Source: Streptomyces roseolus (GTDB lineage Bacteria; Actinomycetota; Actinomycetes; Streptomycetales; Streptomycetaceae). Taken from it: a stretch of DNA of 64,000 nt. Position numbers and translations under genes: made by a program. This document shows positions 37,133-48,674 of the stretch, piece by piece (the stretch's first letter is position 1; every line of letters begins with the position of its first letter). Under the pieces are notes generated by a model. The model was not told the origin of the DNA. It worked only from the letters and a program-made list of their open reading frames with translations, and made no database searches. Location: assembly GCF_014649855.1 (NCBI RefSeq), contig NZ_BMTV01000002.1:300550-364549 (forward strand), in the 5' to 3' direction.

Positions 37133-37482
37133 CTTTTCGGGGTGACTTTTCGGCAGTAAAGCCGCATTCTCGCTGTGACGCATATCCCTGTTCGGAATCC
37201 CCGCGGCGGTGAGACACTATGCATGACGCCACATATGTAGCCGGTTACCCGGCGGTTTCGAACCCGTGACCACCGGGAAAGAGGCAGAAGCGTCGTCGGG
37301 CAACGAGGCCCACCCGAGACGGGCCGGCACGGCTCCGTCCCCCGCGGACCAGTCACGGTGCAGTCACTGCCTCCGCATCCAGAAGAAACAGGTGAACGCA
37401 CACCACCGCTCCGTGGCGGAGGTGTCCGCATGCTGGAACGAGCTATCCGCTAGGCGAGAAGCGCGCCATCATGTAACCTGCA

Positions 37483-37492
37483 CGAAATTTCG
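37483..37492. promoter_or_regulatory. AT-centred palindrome at the probable gltB transcription start
   Basis: CGAAATTTCG, a perfect 10-bp palindrome, 4 bases after a possible -10 hexamer TAACCT and 59 bases before the gltB start. A repressor bound here would block transcription. The match to any known nitrogen regulator site is not evident. Confidence 0.35.
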
Positions 37493-37551
37493 CGGAGGGC
37501 CAACGTCGTCCCTCGGCATCTGCATATGCCACGACGACGACGGGAGAGCCG

Positions 37552-42118
<4,567 letters not shown>

Positions 42119-42126
<8 letters not shown>

Positions 42127-43579
42127 CCCGAAGGGCTTTCTCACCACCGGCCGCGAGGTCGCCGAGACCCGCCCGGTCGCGGAGCGCGTCCGCGACTGGA
42201 ACGAGGTCTACGTCCCCGGCTCCCTGCTGCCGATCATCAGCAAGCAGGCCGGCCGCTGCATGGACTGCGGCATCCCGTTCTGCCACAACGGCTGCCCGCT
42301 CGGGAACCTGATCCCCGAGTGGAACGACTACGCCTACCGCGAGGACTGGTCGGCGGCGTCCGAGCGCCTCCACGCCACCAACAACTTCCCTGAGTTCACC
42401 GGCCGCCTGTGCCCGGCTCCGTGCGAGTCGGCGTGCGTGCTCGGCATCAACCAGCCGGCCGTCACCATCAAGAACGTCGAAGTCTCCATCATCGACAAGG
42501 CGTGGGACGCGAACGACGTCATCCCGCAGGTGCCCGAGCGGCTCTCCGGCAAGACCGTCGCCGTCATCGGCTCCGGCCCGGCCGGTCTCGCCGCCGCCCA
42601 GCAGCTGACCCGGGCCGGCCACACCGTGGTCGTGTACGAGCGCGCCGACCGCATCGGCGGCCTGCTGCGCTACGGCATCCCCGAGTTCAAGATGGAGAAG
42701 CGGCACATCAACCGCCGCATCGAGCAGATGCGCGCGGAGGGCACCAAGTTCCGCACCGGCGTCGAGGTCGGCCGCGACATCACCGCCACCGACCTGCGCA
42801 AGCGGTTCGACGCGGTCGTGGTCGCCGCCGGCGCCACCACCGCCCGCGACCTGCCCGTCCCGGGCCGCGAGCTCAAGGGCATCCACCAGGCGATGGAGTA
42901 CCTGCCGCTCGCCAACAAGGTGGTCGAGGGCGACTTCGTGACCTCGCCGATCACCGCCGAGGGCAAGCACGTCGTCGTCATCGGCGGCGGCGACACCGGC
43001 GCCGACTGCGTCGGCACCGCCCACCGCCAGGGCGCGGCCTCCGTCACCCAGCTGGAGATCATGCCGAAGCCGGGCGAGGAGCGCGGCGCCCACCAGCCCT
43101 GGCCGACCTTCCCCATGCTGTACAAGGTCACCTCGGCGCACGAGGAGGGCGGCGAGCGGGTCTACTCCGTCTCCACCACCCACTTCGAGGGCGACGAGGA
43201 CGGCAACGTCCAGTTCCTGCACCTCGTCGAGGTCGAGTTCGTCGACGGCAAGCTGACCCAGAAGCCGGGCACCGAGCGGAAGATCCCCGCCCAGCTGGTC
43301 ACCCTCGCCATGGGCTTCACCGGCACCGACGTCGCCAACGGCCTGGTCTCGCAGTTCGGCGTGGAGCTCGACGAGCGGGGCAACATCGCCCGCGACGCGG
43401 ACTTCGCCACCAACGTCGACGGCGTGTACGTCGCCGGCGACGCCGGCCGCGGCCAGTCGCTGATCGTGTGGGCCATCGCGGAGGGCCGCTCGGCCGCCCG
43501 CGGCGTGGACCGCTACCTCACCGGTGCCAGCTCCCTGCCGGCCCCGATCCGCCCGACGGACCGGTCCCTGCTGGTCTGA
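42119..43579 (+). CDS. gltD: Glutamate synthase, small subunit
   Basis: 486 residues. Oxidises NADPH and passes electrons through FAD and Fe-S clusters to GltB. Two N-terminal cysteine clusters: [17 protein letters not shown] and [15 protein letters not shown]-binding [22 protein letters not shown]-binding [17 protein letters not shown], and the C-terminal [25 protein letters not shown] lies inside the end of gltB (overlap ATGGCTGA), so the two subunits are translationally coupled. Confidence 0.97.
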
Positions 43580-43620
43580 CCGGCCCCCGAACGTCCCGTA
43601 CAACGGCGTACGGAACCGAA

Positions 43621-43665
43621 CGACGCCCGTCCCGTCCCCGACCAAGGACCCGGGGGCGGGCGTCG
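43621..43665 (+). terminator. Terminator of gltBD
   Basis: Outer 9-bp stem (43621-43629 with 43657-43665) with additional C/G pairing inside, 41 bases after the gltD stop. Confidence 0.65.
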
Positions 43666-43785
43666 TGGTGTTCCCGGCCCTCCCGGGATGCCGCCTTCGT
43701 ACCGCGCCCCGCCGCCGCGCCGGCCCGCCCCCGCTTCCCCCGCCCGCCCCGAACGGTCATGATGCCCGGAGGGAAAGGGGTGCTC

Positions 43786-44505
43786 ATGGCATTGAGTCTG
43801 CGGAAGGTCGAGGAGGAGGCGCCCGCGCTGGTCAGCCTCTACAAGACGGCCGGGGAGTCGCTGCGCCGGCACGGCGTCGAGGGGCAGCGCGTCGCCGTCT
43901 ACCTGGTGGTCGACTACTCCGGCTCGATGAGGCCGTACTACCGGGACGGCAGCGTCCAGGCCCTCGCCGACCGGGTCCTCGGGCTCTCCGCCCACCTCGA
44001 CGACGACGGGCGGGTGCCGGTCGTCTTCTTCTCCACCGACGTCGACGCCGAGACCGAGATCCGCCTCGACGACCACCGGGGCCGGGTGGACCGGATCGTC
44101 GCCGGCCTCGGCCACATGGGCAAGACCAGCTACCACCTCGCCATGGACGCGGTCATCGACCACTACCTCGACAGCGGCGCCACCGCGCCCGCCCTCGTCG
44201 TCTTCCAGACCGACGGCGGCCCTGTCAACCGGCTGGCCGCCGAACGGTACGTCTGCAAGGCGGCCCGACTGCCGCTCTTCTGGCAGTTCGTCGGCTTCGG
44301 CGACCCTGCCAGCAAGCAGTTCGACTTCCTGCGCCGGCTCGACGAACTCGCCGTCCCCGAGCGCCGGTGCGTCGACAACGTCGGCTTCTTCCACGCCGGG
44401 AAGGACCCCGGCCGGGTCCCCGACGCGGAGCTGTACGACCGGCTGGTCGCCGAGTTCCCCCGCTGGCTCACCGCCGCCCGCGCCCGGGGCATCGTCGGGT
44501 CATGA
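43786..44505 (+). CDS. VWA-domain protein, TerF/TerY-like
   Basis: 239 residues, a single von Willebrand factor A domain. The MIDAS metal site begins D43-x-S45-x-S47 in VVDYSGSMRPYYRDGS; the second threonine appears in GKTSYHLAMDAV and the third acid in FQTDGGP. This form is close to the calcium/tellurium-resistance associated (TerF-like) cytoplasmic VWA proteins; no other ter gene is adjacent. ATG 43786 chosen for the AAAGGGG upstream; three in-frame starts further up lack it. Its last 6 bases overlap the end of the convergent aldo/keto reductase gene. Confidence 0.85.
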   Translation: MALSLRKVEEEAPALVSLYKTAGESLRRHGVEGQRVAVYLVVDYSGSMRPYYRDGSVQALADRVLGLSAHLDDDGRVPVVFFSTDVDAETEIRLDDHRGRVDRIVAGLGHMGKTSYHLAMDAVIDHYLDSGATAPALVVFQTDGGPVNRLAAERYVCKAARLPLFWQFVGFGDPASKQFDFLRRLDELAVPERRCVDNVGFFHAGKDPGRVPDAELYDRLVAEFPRWLTAARARGIVGS

Positions 44506-45408
44506 CGCCGACGCGGCCGACAGCCGGGCGAACTGCCCGTCCGTGAGCCGTACGTCCAGCGCGCCCAGGTTCTCCCTCAGGTGGTGCTCGGAGGAGGTGC
44601 CGGGGATCGGCAGGACGTGCGGCGCCCGGTGCAGCAGCCAGGCCAGCGCCGTCTGCGACGGGGTGGCCCCGACCTCGCGGGCCACGTCCGCGACCGGGCC
44701 GCCCGGCCCCGCGTGCCCGCCCATCGCGATCGGGAAGAAGGGCACGAACGCGGTCCCGCGCCCCGCGGTGTGCTCCAGGACCGCCTCGTGGTCGCGGGCC
44801 TCCAGGTTGTACAGGTTCTGCACCGCCGCGACCGGCGCCACCGACTCCGCCTCCGTCAGCTGCGCCACCGTCACCTCGGACAGGCCGATGTGCCGGACCT
44901 TCCCCTCCTCCTGGAGCCGCCGCAGGGCCCCGACCTGCTCGGCCACCGGCACGTTCCCGTCCAGCCGGTGCAGGTACAGCAGGTCGATCCGCTCGGTACG
45001 GAGCCGGCGCAGGCTCAGCTCGGCCTGCTGGCGCAGGTAGGCGGGGTGGCCGAGCGGCACCCACTCGGTGGGGGAGGGCCGCACCACGCCCACCTTGGTC
45101 GCGACGGCGATCTCGTCCCCGTACGGGGCGAGCGCCTCGGCGAGCAGCTCCTCGCCGGCGCCCAGGGCGTACGCGTCCGCCGTGTCGAAGAGCGTCACCC
45201 CCGCGTCGGCGGCCGTCCGCAGCAGCCGGACCGCCGCCGCCCGGTCGGCCGGCGCCGTCCAGATCCGCGCCTCGGGGCCGGTGGGGTCGCCCGGGCCGTC
45301 GGCGAGCCGCATGGTGCCGTAGCCGATGCGGCGGACGGGGAGATCGCCGCCGAGGAGGAAGGAGTCGGAGAGGATGGAGGCGTTCGCGTCGTTCGTGTTC
45401 GTCGTCAT
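44500..45408 (-). CDS. Aldo/keto reductase
   Basis: 302 residues, (beta-alpha)8 barrel using NADPH. The catalytic tetrad D75, Y80, K105 and H147 is complete (FDTADAY, VATKVG, LYLHRLD); the cofactor-binding C-terminal part has LPIPGTSSEHHLRENL. Substrate unknown; MerR-linked members often handle reactive aldehydes or ketones. No Shine-Dalgarno precedes the ATG, which falls at the predicted transcription start, so the mRNA is probably leaderless. Divergent from a MerR regulator whose operator sits in its promoter. Confidence 0.92.
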   Translation of the reverse strand: MTTNTNDANASILSDSFLLGGDLPVRRIGYGTMRLADGPGDPTGPEARIWTAPADRAAAVRLLRTAADAGVTLFDTADAYALGAGEELLAEALAPYGDEIAVATKVGVVRPSPTEWVPLGHPAYLRQQAELSLRRLRTERIDLLYLHRLDGNVPVAEQVGALRRLQEEGKVRHIGLSEVTVAQLTEAESVAPVAAVQNLYNLEARDHEAVLEHTAGRGTAFVPFFPIAMGGHAGPGGPVADVAREVGATPSQTALAWLLHRAPHVLPIPGTSSEHHLRENLGALDVRLTDGQFARLSAASAS

Positions 45409-45415
45409 GGGGGAG

Positions 45416-45447
45416 ACGCTAGGAGCTCACACGGATGTGAGATTCAA
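45416..45447 (-). promoter_or_regulatory. MerR-type promoter/operator of the aldo/keto reductase
   Basis: On the minus strand: -35 TTGAAT (45442-45447), a 20-bp spacer, and -10 TAGCGT (45416-45421). The spacer is longer than the usual 17 bp and contains the perfect palindrome CTCACACGGATGTGAG (45426-45441). This is the classic layout in which a MerR protein twists the spacer to activate transcription. The predicted start is about one base before the reductase ATG at 45408. Confidence 0.75.
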
Positions 45448-45477
45448 GCTCCGGCCAGGCGATGTGAGGGGGGTCAC

Positions 45478-45846
45478 ATGAAGATCGGTGAGCTGTCGAA
45501 GGAGACCGGCGTCGCCGTCCGGCTGCTGCGCTACTACGAGGAGCAGGGCCTGCTCGTCCCGGACCGCACCCCGGGCGGCCAGCGCCGCTACGGCCCCGAC
45601 GCCCCGGCCGTCGTCCGCCGCATCCGCGCCCTCCTCGGCGCCGGCCTCCCCACCCGGGTCATCGCCGAGGTCCTGGACTGCGTCTGCGGCAGCGAGGCGG
45701 AGATCGAGCCCTGCCTCAGCCCCCTCCTGGTCGCCCGGCTCGACGCGATCGACGCGCGGATCCACGACCTCCAGGACGCCCGCTCCTCGCTGGCGGCCCT
45801 GGTCGCCGCCGCCGAGGGCAAGTCCCTCGCGGACGCGGCCGGGTGA
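45478..45846 (+). CDS. MerR family transcriptional regulator
   Basis: 122 residues. N-terminal winged helix MKIGELSKETGVAVRLLRYYEEQGLLVPDRTPGGQRRYG is textbook MerR; the remainder is the dimerisation coiled coil (VARLDAIDARIHDLQDARSSLAALVAAAEGK). Two cysteines in DCVCGSEAEIEPCLS could serve sensing. ATG with GAGGGGGG upstream. Divergent from the aldo/keto reductase, with 69 bases between the starts, so it almost certainly controls that gene and perhaps itself. Confidence 0.92.
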   Translation: MKIGELSKETGVAVRLLRYYEEQGLLVPDRTPGGQRRYGPDAPAVVRRIRALLGAGLPTRVIAEVLDCVCGSEAEIEPCLSPLLVARLDAIDARIHDLQDARSSLAALVAAAEGKSLADAAG

Positions 45847-45900
45847 CGAGCCGTCGAAATCCCCTCGCCGTCGCTCGGCCCGCCGGGGAATCATGGCGCC

Positions 45901-46278
45901 ATGAGCTCTCTCGTACGCCACGTGACCATCGACTGCGCCGACGCCTACGCCCTCGCCACGTTCTGGGCGGAGGTCCTGGACGGCACGCTCGCCGACGACG
46001 ACCACCCCGGTGATCCCGAGGCCCTGGTGGAGTCGGCGGGCGCGAGCCTGCTCTTCATCCGGGTGCCCGAGGGCAAGACGGTGAAGAACCGCGTCCACCT
46101 CGACCTCCAGCCGCAGGACCGCAGCCGGGACGAGGAGGTCGAGCGGCTGCTCGCCCTCGGCGCGAAGCTGGTCGGCGACCACCGGAAGCCGGACGGCACC
46201 GGCTGGGCGACGATGGCCGACCCGGAGGGCAACGAGTTCTGCGTGGAGCGCAGCAAGGCGGAGCGCGCGGGCGCCTGA
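45901..46278 (+). CDS. VOC family (glyoxalase-like) protein
   Basis: 125 residues, glyoxalase/bleomycin-resistance fold: LVRHVTIDCADAYALATFWAEVLDG at the start, RVHLDLQPQDRSRDEEVERLLALGA in the middle and TGWATMADPEGNEFCVE at the end. The metal-ligand positions H8, H86-like and the terminal E are recognisable. Substrate unknown. It follows the MerR gene by 54 bases and may respond to the same signal, since glyoxalase-like proteins and aldo/keto reductases both deal with carbonyl compounds; inference only. Confidence 0.85.
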   Translation: MSSLVRHVTIDCADAYALATFWAEVLDGTLADDDHPGDPEALVESAGASLLFIRVPEGKTVKNRVHLDLQPQDRSRDEEVERLLALGAKLVGDHRKPDGTGWATMADPEGNEFCVERSKAERAGA

Positions 46279-46307
46279 GGCGGCGGGGGCGAGCGGCCGC
46301 GGAGCCC

Positions 46308-46376
46308 GGGACCACCGGTGGTCCCGTATTCCGGCGGTCCGGGAATTCCCCGTTCCTTCCGGAGCAATCCGGACCG
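46308..46376. promoter_or_regulatory. Palindrome-rich stretch between VOC and FMN-binding-fold genes
   Basis: A perfect 18-bp palindrome GGGACCACCGGTGGTCCC (46308-46325) lies 30 bases after the VOC stop and could be its terminator. It is followed by GGGAATTCCC (46341-46350) and by the inverted pair CGGTCCGG/CCGGACCG (46335-46342 and 46369-46376). The next gene starts at 46410. Terminator plus operator is the simplest reading. Confidence 0.45.
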
Positions 46377-46409
46377 TAGGTGTCGGGTATCCGGTGTCTG
46401 CTGGAGCCC

Positions 46410-46919
46410 ATGACGGACACCGGTACCCCCTGGGCGGCCTTCGAGGCCGCCGAGCCCGCGTTCGCCGCGACCGTGCGCGAGCGATTCGGGCAGTACACCC
46501 ACCACGCCCTCGCCACCCTCAGGAAGGACGGCTCGCCGCGGCTCAGCGGCATCGAGGCCGACTTCCGGGGCGGCGAGCTGTGGCTCGGCATGATGCCGAA
46601 CTCGCGCAAGGCGCTGGACCTGCGCCGCGACCCGCGCCTCGCGCTGCTCGCCAACCCGGGCGCCGGCACGGACATGGGAGGCGGGGACGTCCGCGTCTCC
46701 GGACGGGCCGTCGAGGTCACGGACCCGGACGCGCTCGCGCGGTACGCCGCCGAGGCCGGGGCGCCGCTGCCCTTCCACCTCTTCCGGGTGGAGCCCGCCG
46801 AGGTGGTGCGGACCCGGGTGGAGGGCGAGGAGATCCACTTCACCACCTGGCGCCCCGGGCGCCCGCTCCACACCCTGCGGCGCGGCAACGACGACGCCCC
46901 GCCGCGCGAGGACGGGTGA
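46410..46919 (+). CDS. Pyridoxamine 5'-phosphate oxidase-like (FMN-binding fold) protein
   Basis: 169 residues. Split-barrel fold seen from QYTHHALATLRKDGSPRLSGIEADFRGGELWLGMMPNSRKALDLRRDPRLALLAN, the usual FMN or F420-binding half, then strands DVRVSGRAVEV and FHLFRVEPAEVVRTRV. No residue pattern fixes the cofactor; actinobacterial relatives often use F420 or haem. ATG 46410 is chosen for GGAG upstream; an in-frame start at 46380 lies inside the palindromic region. Confidence 0.82.
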   Translation: MTDTGTPWAAFEAAEPAFAATVRERFGQYTHHALATLRKDGSPRLSGIEADFRGGELWLGMMPNSRKALDLRRDPRLALLANPGAGTDMGGGDVRVSGRAVEVTDPDALARYAAEAGAPLPFHLFRVEPAEVVRTRVEGEEIHFTTWRPGRPLHTLRRGNDDAPPREDG

Positions 46920-46965
46920 GCCCGCCGGCGCGGACCGCCGGGCGCGGACCGACGACAATGGGCGG

Positions 46966-47583
46966 GTGTCAGCGACCAAGAAGAAGAACCAGGTGACCGC
47001 ACCCGCGCCCGAGCGGCGCCGGGAACTCCTCGACACCGCCGCCGAGGTGTTCGCCGCCCAGGGGTACAACGCCACCACCGTCCGCAAGATCGCGGACGCC
47101 GCCGGCATGCTTGCCGGCAGCCTCTACTACCACTTCGACTCCAAGGAGTCGATGCTCGACGAGATCCTCTCCACCTTCCTCACCGAGCTGTGGGAGGGGT
47201 ACGACGCCGTCCTCGCCGCCGGTCTCGGCCCCCGGGAGACCATCGAGGCCCTCGTCACCGAGTCCTTCCGGGAGATCGACCGGCACCGCGCCGCCGTCGC
47301 CATCTACCAGAAGGAGTCCCGCCACCTGATGGACCTGCCCCGCTTCCACCACCTCGCGGACTCGCAGCGCCGGTTCGAGAAGGCGTGGCTCGGCACCCTG
47401 GAGCGGGGCGTGGCGGACGGGGTGTTCCGCGGCGACCTGGACGTCCGGCTCACGTACCGCTTCGTCCGGGACACCGTCTGGGTCGCGGCCTCCTGGTACC
47501 GGCCGGGCGGCGGGCACAGCCCCGAGGAGATCGCCCGCCAGTACCTGTCGATGGTCCTCGACGGCATCGCGGTGGACGGCTGA
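46966..47583 (+). CDS. TetR family transcriptional regulator
   Basis: 205 residues. DNA-binding domain ERRRELLDTAAEVFAAQGYNATTVRKIADAAGMLAGSLYYHFDSKESMLDEIL (residues about 17-68), then the ligand-binding helical domain (TetR_C_33/KstR2-like, judged from FREIDRHRAAVAIYQKESRHLMDLPRF). Such regulators often sense acyl-CoAs. GTG start 46 bases after the preceding gene. The whole gene lies opposite an open frame extending from the tyrosine phosphatase gene. A possible TetR-type site lies upstream of that phosphatase. Confidence 0.9.
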   Translation: MSATKKKNQVTAPAPERRRELLDTAAEVFAAQGYNATTVRKIADAAGMLAGSLYYHFDSKESMLDEILSTFLTELWEGYDAVLAAGLGPRETIEALVTESFREIDRHRAAVAIYQKESRHLMDLPRFHHLADSQRRFEKAWLGTLERGVADGVFRGDLDVRLTYRFVRDTVWVAASWYRPGGGHSPEEIARQYLSMVLDGIAVDG

Positions 47584-48576
47584 CGCCCCTTCGTCCTCGT
47601 CGTGTGCGGGCGGGCGCGGCCCCCGCTCGGGCCGCGCCGCGCCCCGCGTCAGCCGGACCAGCCGCTTCCGCAGCGCCGCGAGGGCGCGCGGGTCGAGGCC
47701 CAGGCCGGCCGTCACGTAGCGGTACAGGCCGCCGTAGCCGGCACCGACCTCGGCGAGGGCCGCGTCCAGGTACTCCCGGCGGACCTCCTGGAGGGGCACG
47801 ATCGGCTCCGGGTCCCGCATGAGGCCGTCCTGTCTCAGCCCCTCGCGGACGCGGGCGTCGTGGGCGGCGCGGAAGGCGTTGGAGGCCAGGTAGTCCTCGG
47901 TGGCGAACCGCTCCGGCACGCCGACGAGGCGGAGCAGCAGCCGACTGGCCCAGCCGGTGCGGTCCTTGCCCGAGGTGCAGTGGTGGAGCGCCGGGCCCGA
48001 GCCGGGCGCGGCGAGTTCGCGCAGGGTCCGCCCGAAGGCCGCCCTGTTGGCCGCGTCGGTGACGAAGGTCCGGTACACGTCCGCCATGAAGACGGCCGCC
48101 CGCCCGCCGCCGGGCATCTGCTCCTGCCGCACCGGGTCGCGCGAGCCGATCGCGGCCGTCAGCTGCCCGAAGAGGCCGTTGTCGGTGACGGGCCGGGAGA
48201 CCGCGGCCACCCCGGCGGGGAGCCGGTCGGCGCCGTCGTGCCCGACCTCCGTCGGGATCCGGAGGTCGACGGCGCGGGCGAGTCCGAGGCCGGCGAGGGT
48301 GAGCAGGTCGGCGTCGGTGAGCTTCCCGAGGTGGTCGCCCCGGTAGACGAGCCCGTGGCGGACCCGTGCGCCGTCGCGGGTGGGGCGGCCGCCCAGGTCG
48401 CGGACGTTCACCGCGCCCTGGAGCGGGATCCGGCGGATCGGACCGCCGGTCCCGGGGCGGGCGGCGGCCGGAGGGGCGACCGCGGCCAGGACGGCGGCGC
48501 CGGCGGTCCCGGCGGTGCTCGGCAGTGCGCGTCCCGTCGGAGACGGGGTCGACGGAGACGCGGTCGACCTCGGCAT
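46969..48576 (-). CDS. Tyrosine-protein phosphatase with anomalous antisense C-terminal extension
   Basis: Only the first about 308 residues (48576 to about 47653) look like a real protein: a signal-peptide-like N-terminus (hydrophobic run GTAGAAVLAAVAPPAAARPG), NVRDLGG at 57-63, and the phosphatase loop HCTSGKDRTG with C200 and R206, so a Y_phosphatase3-type enzyme, probably exported. The natural stop is missing. The frame then runs through the terminator at 47613-47638 and all the way antisense through the TetR gene to 46969, giving 535 codons. A +1 shift near residue 306 would give an immediate TGA, suggesting a frameshift or lost stop. ATG has GGAAG upstream. Confidence 0.65.
   Translation of the reverse strand: MPRSTASPSTPSPTGRALPSTAGTAGAAVLAAVAPPAAARPGTGGPIRRIPLQGAVNVRDLGGRPTRDGARVRHGLVYRGDHLGKLTDADLLTLAGLGLARAVDLRIPTEVGHDGADRLPAGVAAVSRPVTDNGLFGQLTAAIGSRDPVRQEQMPGGGRAAVFMADVYRTFVTDAANRAAFGRTLRELAAPGSGPALHHCTSGKDRTGWASRLLLRLVGVPERFATEDYLASNAFRAAHDARVREGLRQDGLMRDPEPIVPLQEVRREYLDAALAEVGAGYGGLYRYVTAGLGLDPRALAALRKRLVRLTRGAARPERGPRPPAHDEDEGASAVHRDAVEDHRQVLAGDLLGAVPAARPVPGGRDPDGVPDEAVREPDVQVAAEHPVRHAPLQGAEPRLLEPALRVREVVEAGQVHQVAGLLLVDGDGGAVPVDLPEGLGDEGLDGLPGAETGGEDGVVPLPQLGEEGGEDLVEHRLLGVEVVVEAAGKHAGGVRDLADGGGVVPLGGEHLGGGVEEFPAPLGRGCGHLVLLLGR
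47613..47638. terminator. Terminator between TetR and phosphatase genes
   Basis: Perfect 10-bp stem (47613-47622 with 47629-47638), 6-base loop, 29 bases after the TetR stop. It should work in both directions and then would cut the phosphatase mRNA before any stop codon. Confidence 0.75.
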
Positions 48577-48588
48577 GGCCGACTTCCT

Positions 48589-48604
48589 TTACACCAAACG
48601 TTAG
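48589..48604. promoter_or_regulatory. Possible TetR-type site upstream of the phosphatase
   Basis: Around the core AACGTT lies CAAACGTTAG, a palindrome with one mismatched pair, flanked by TTAGGT. It overlaps the likely promoter of the phosphatase gene (about 15-30 bases before its ATG). Many TetR operators centre on AACGTT-like cores; no evidence ties it to the TetR gene at 46966. Confidence 0.3.
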
Positions 48605-48674
48605 TTAGGTGACATCGGGGGAAGGCAGCAGCCCGACGGGGCGCGCGGGGAGGGTCGTGCCGAGGCTCCGTCCG

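Larger units (their letters stand above)
37053..37551 (+). other. 500-base gap before gltB: terminator, hairpin, possible promoter
   Basis: No convincing gene. It begins with the VIT1 terminator. A stem-loop (CACCACCGC/GCGGAGGTG, 37401-37424, one mismatch) follows, then TAACCT (37474-37479) as a possible -10 element for gltB and the palindrome CGAAATTTCG (37483-37492) at the expected transcription start. An open frame from 37266 runs into gltB without homology or coding character, so I leave it out. The stretch is less GC-rich than its surroundings. Confidence 0.5.

Noticed and set aside
37235..37265. TTCGAA-containing stretch resembling a tRNA T-arm
   Set aside because: The five-base stem beside the loop does not pair, and no acceptor or anticodon arm can be placed.
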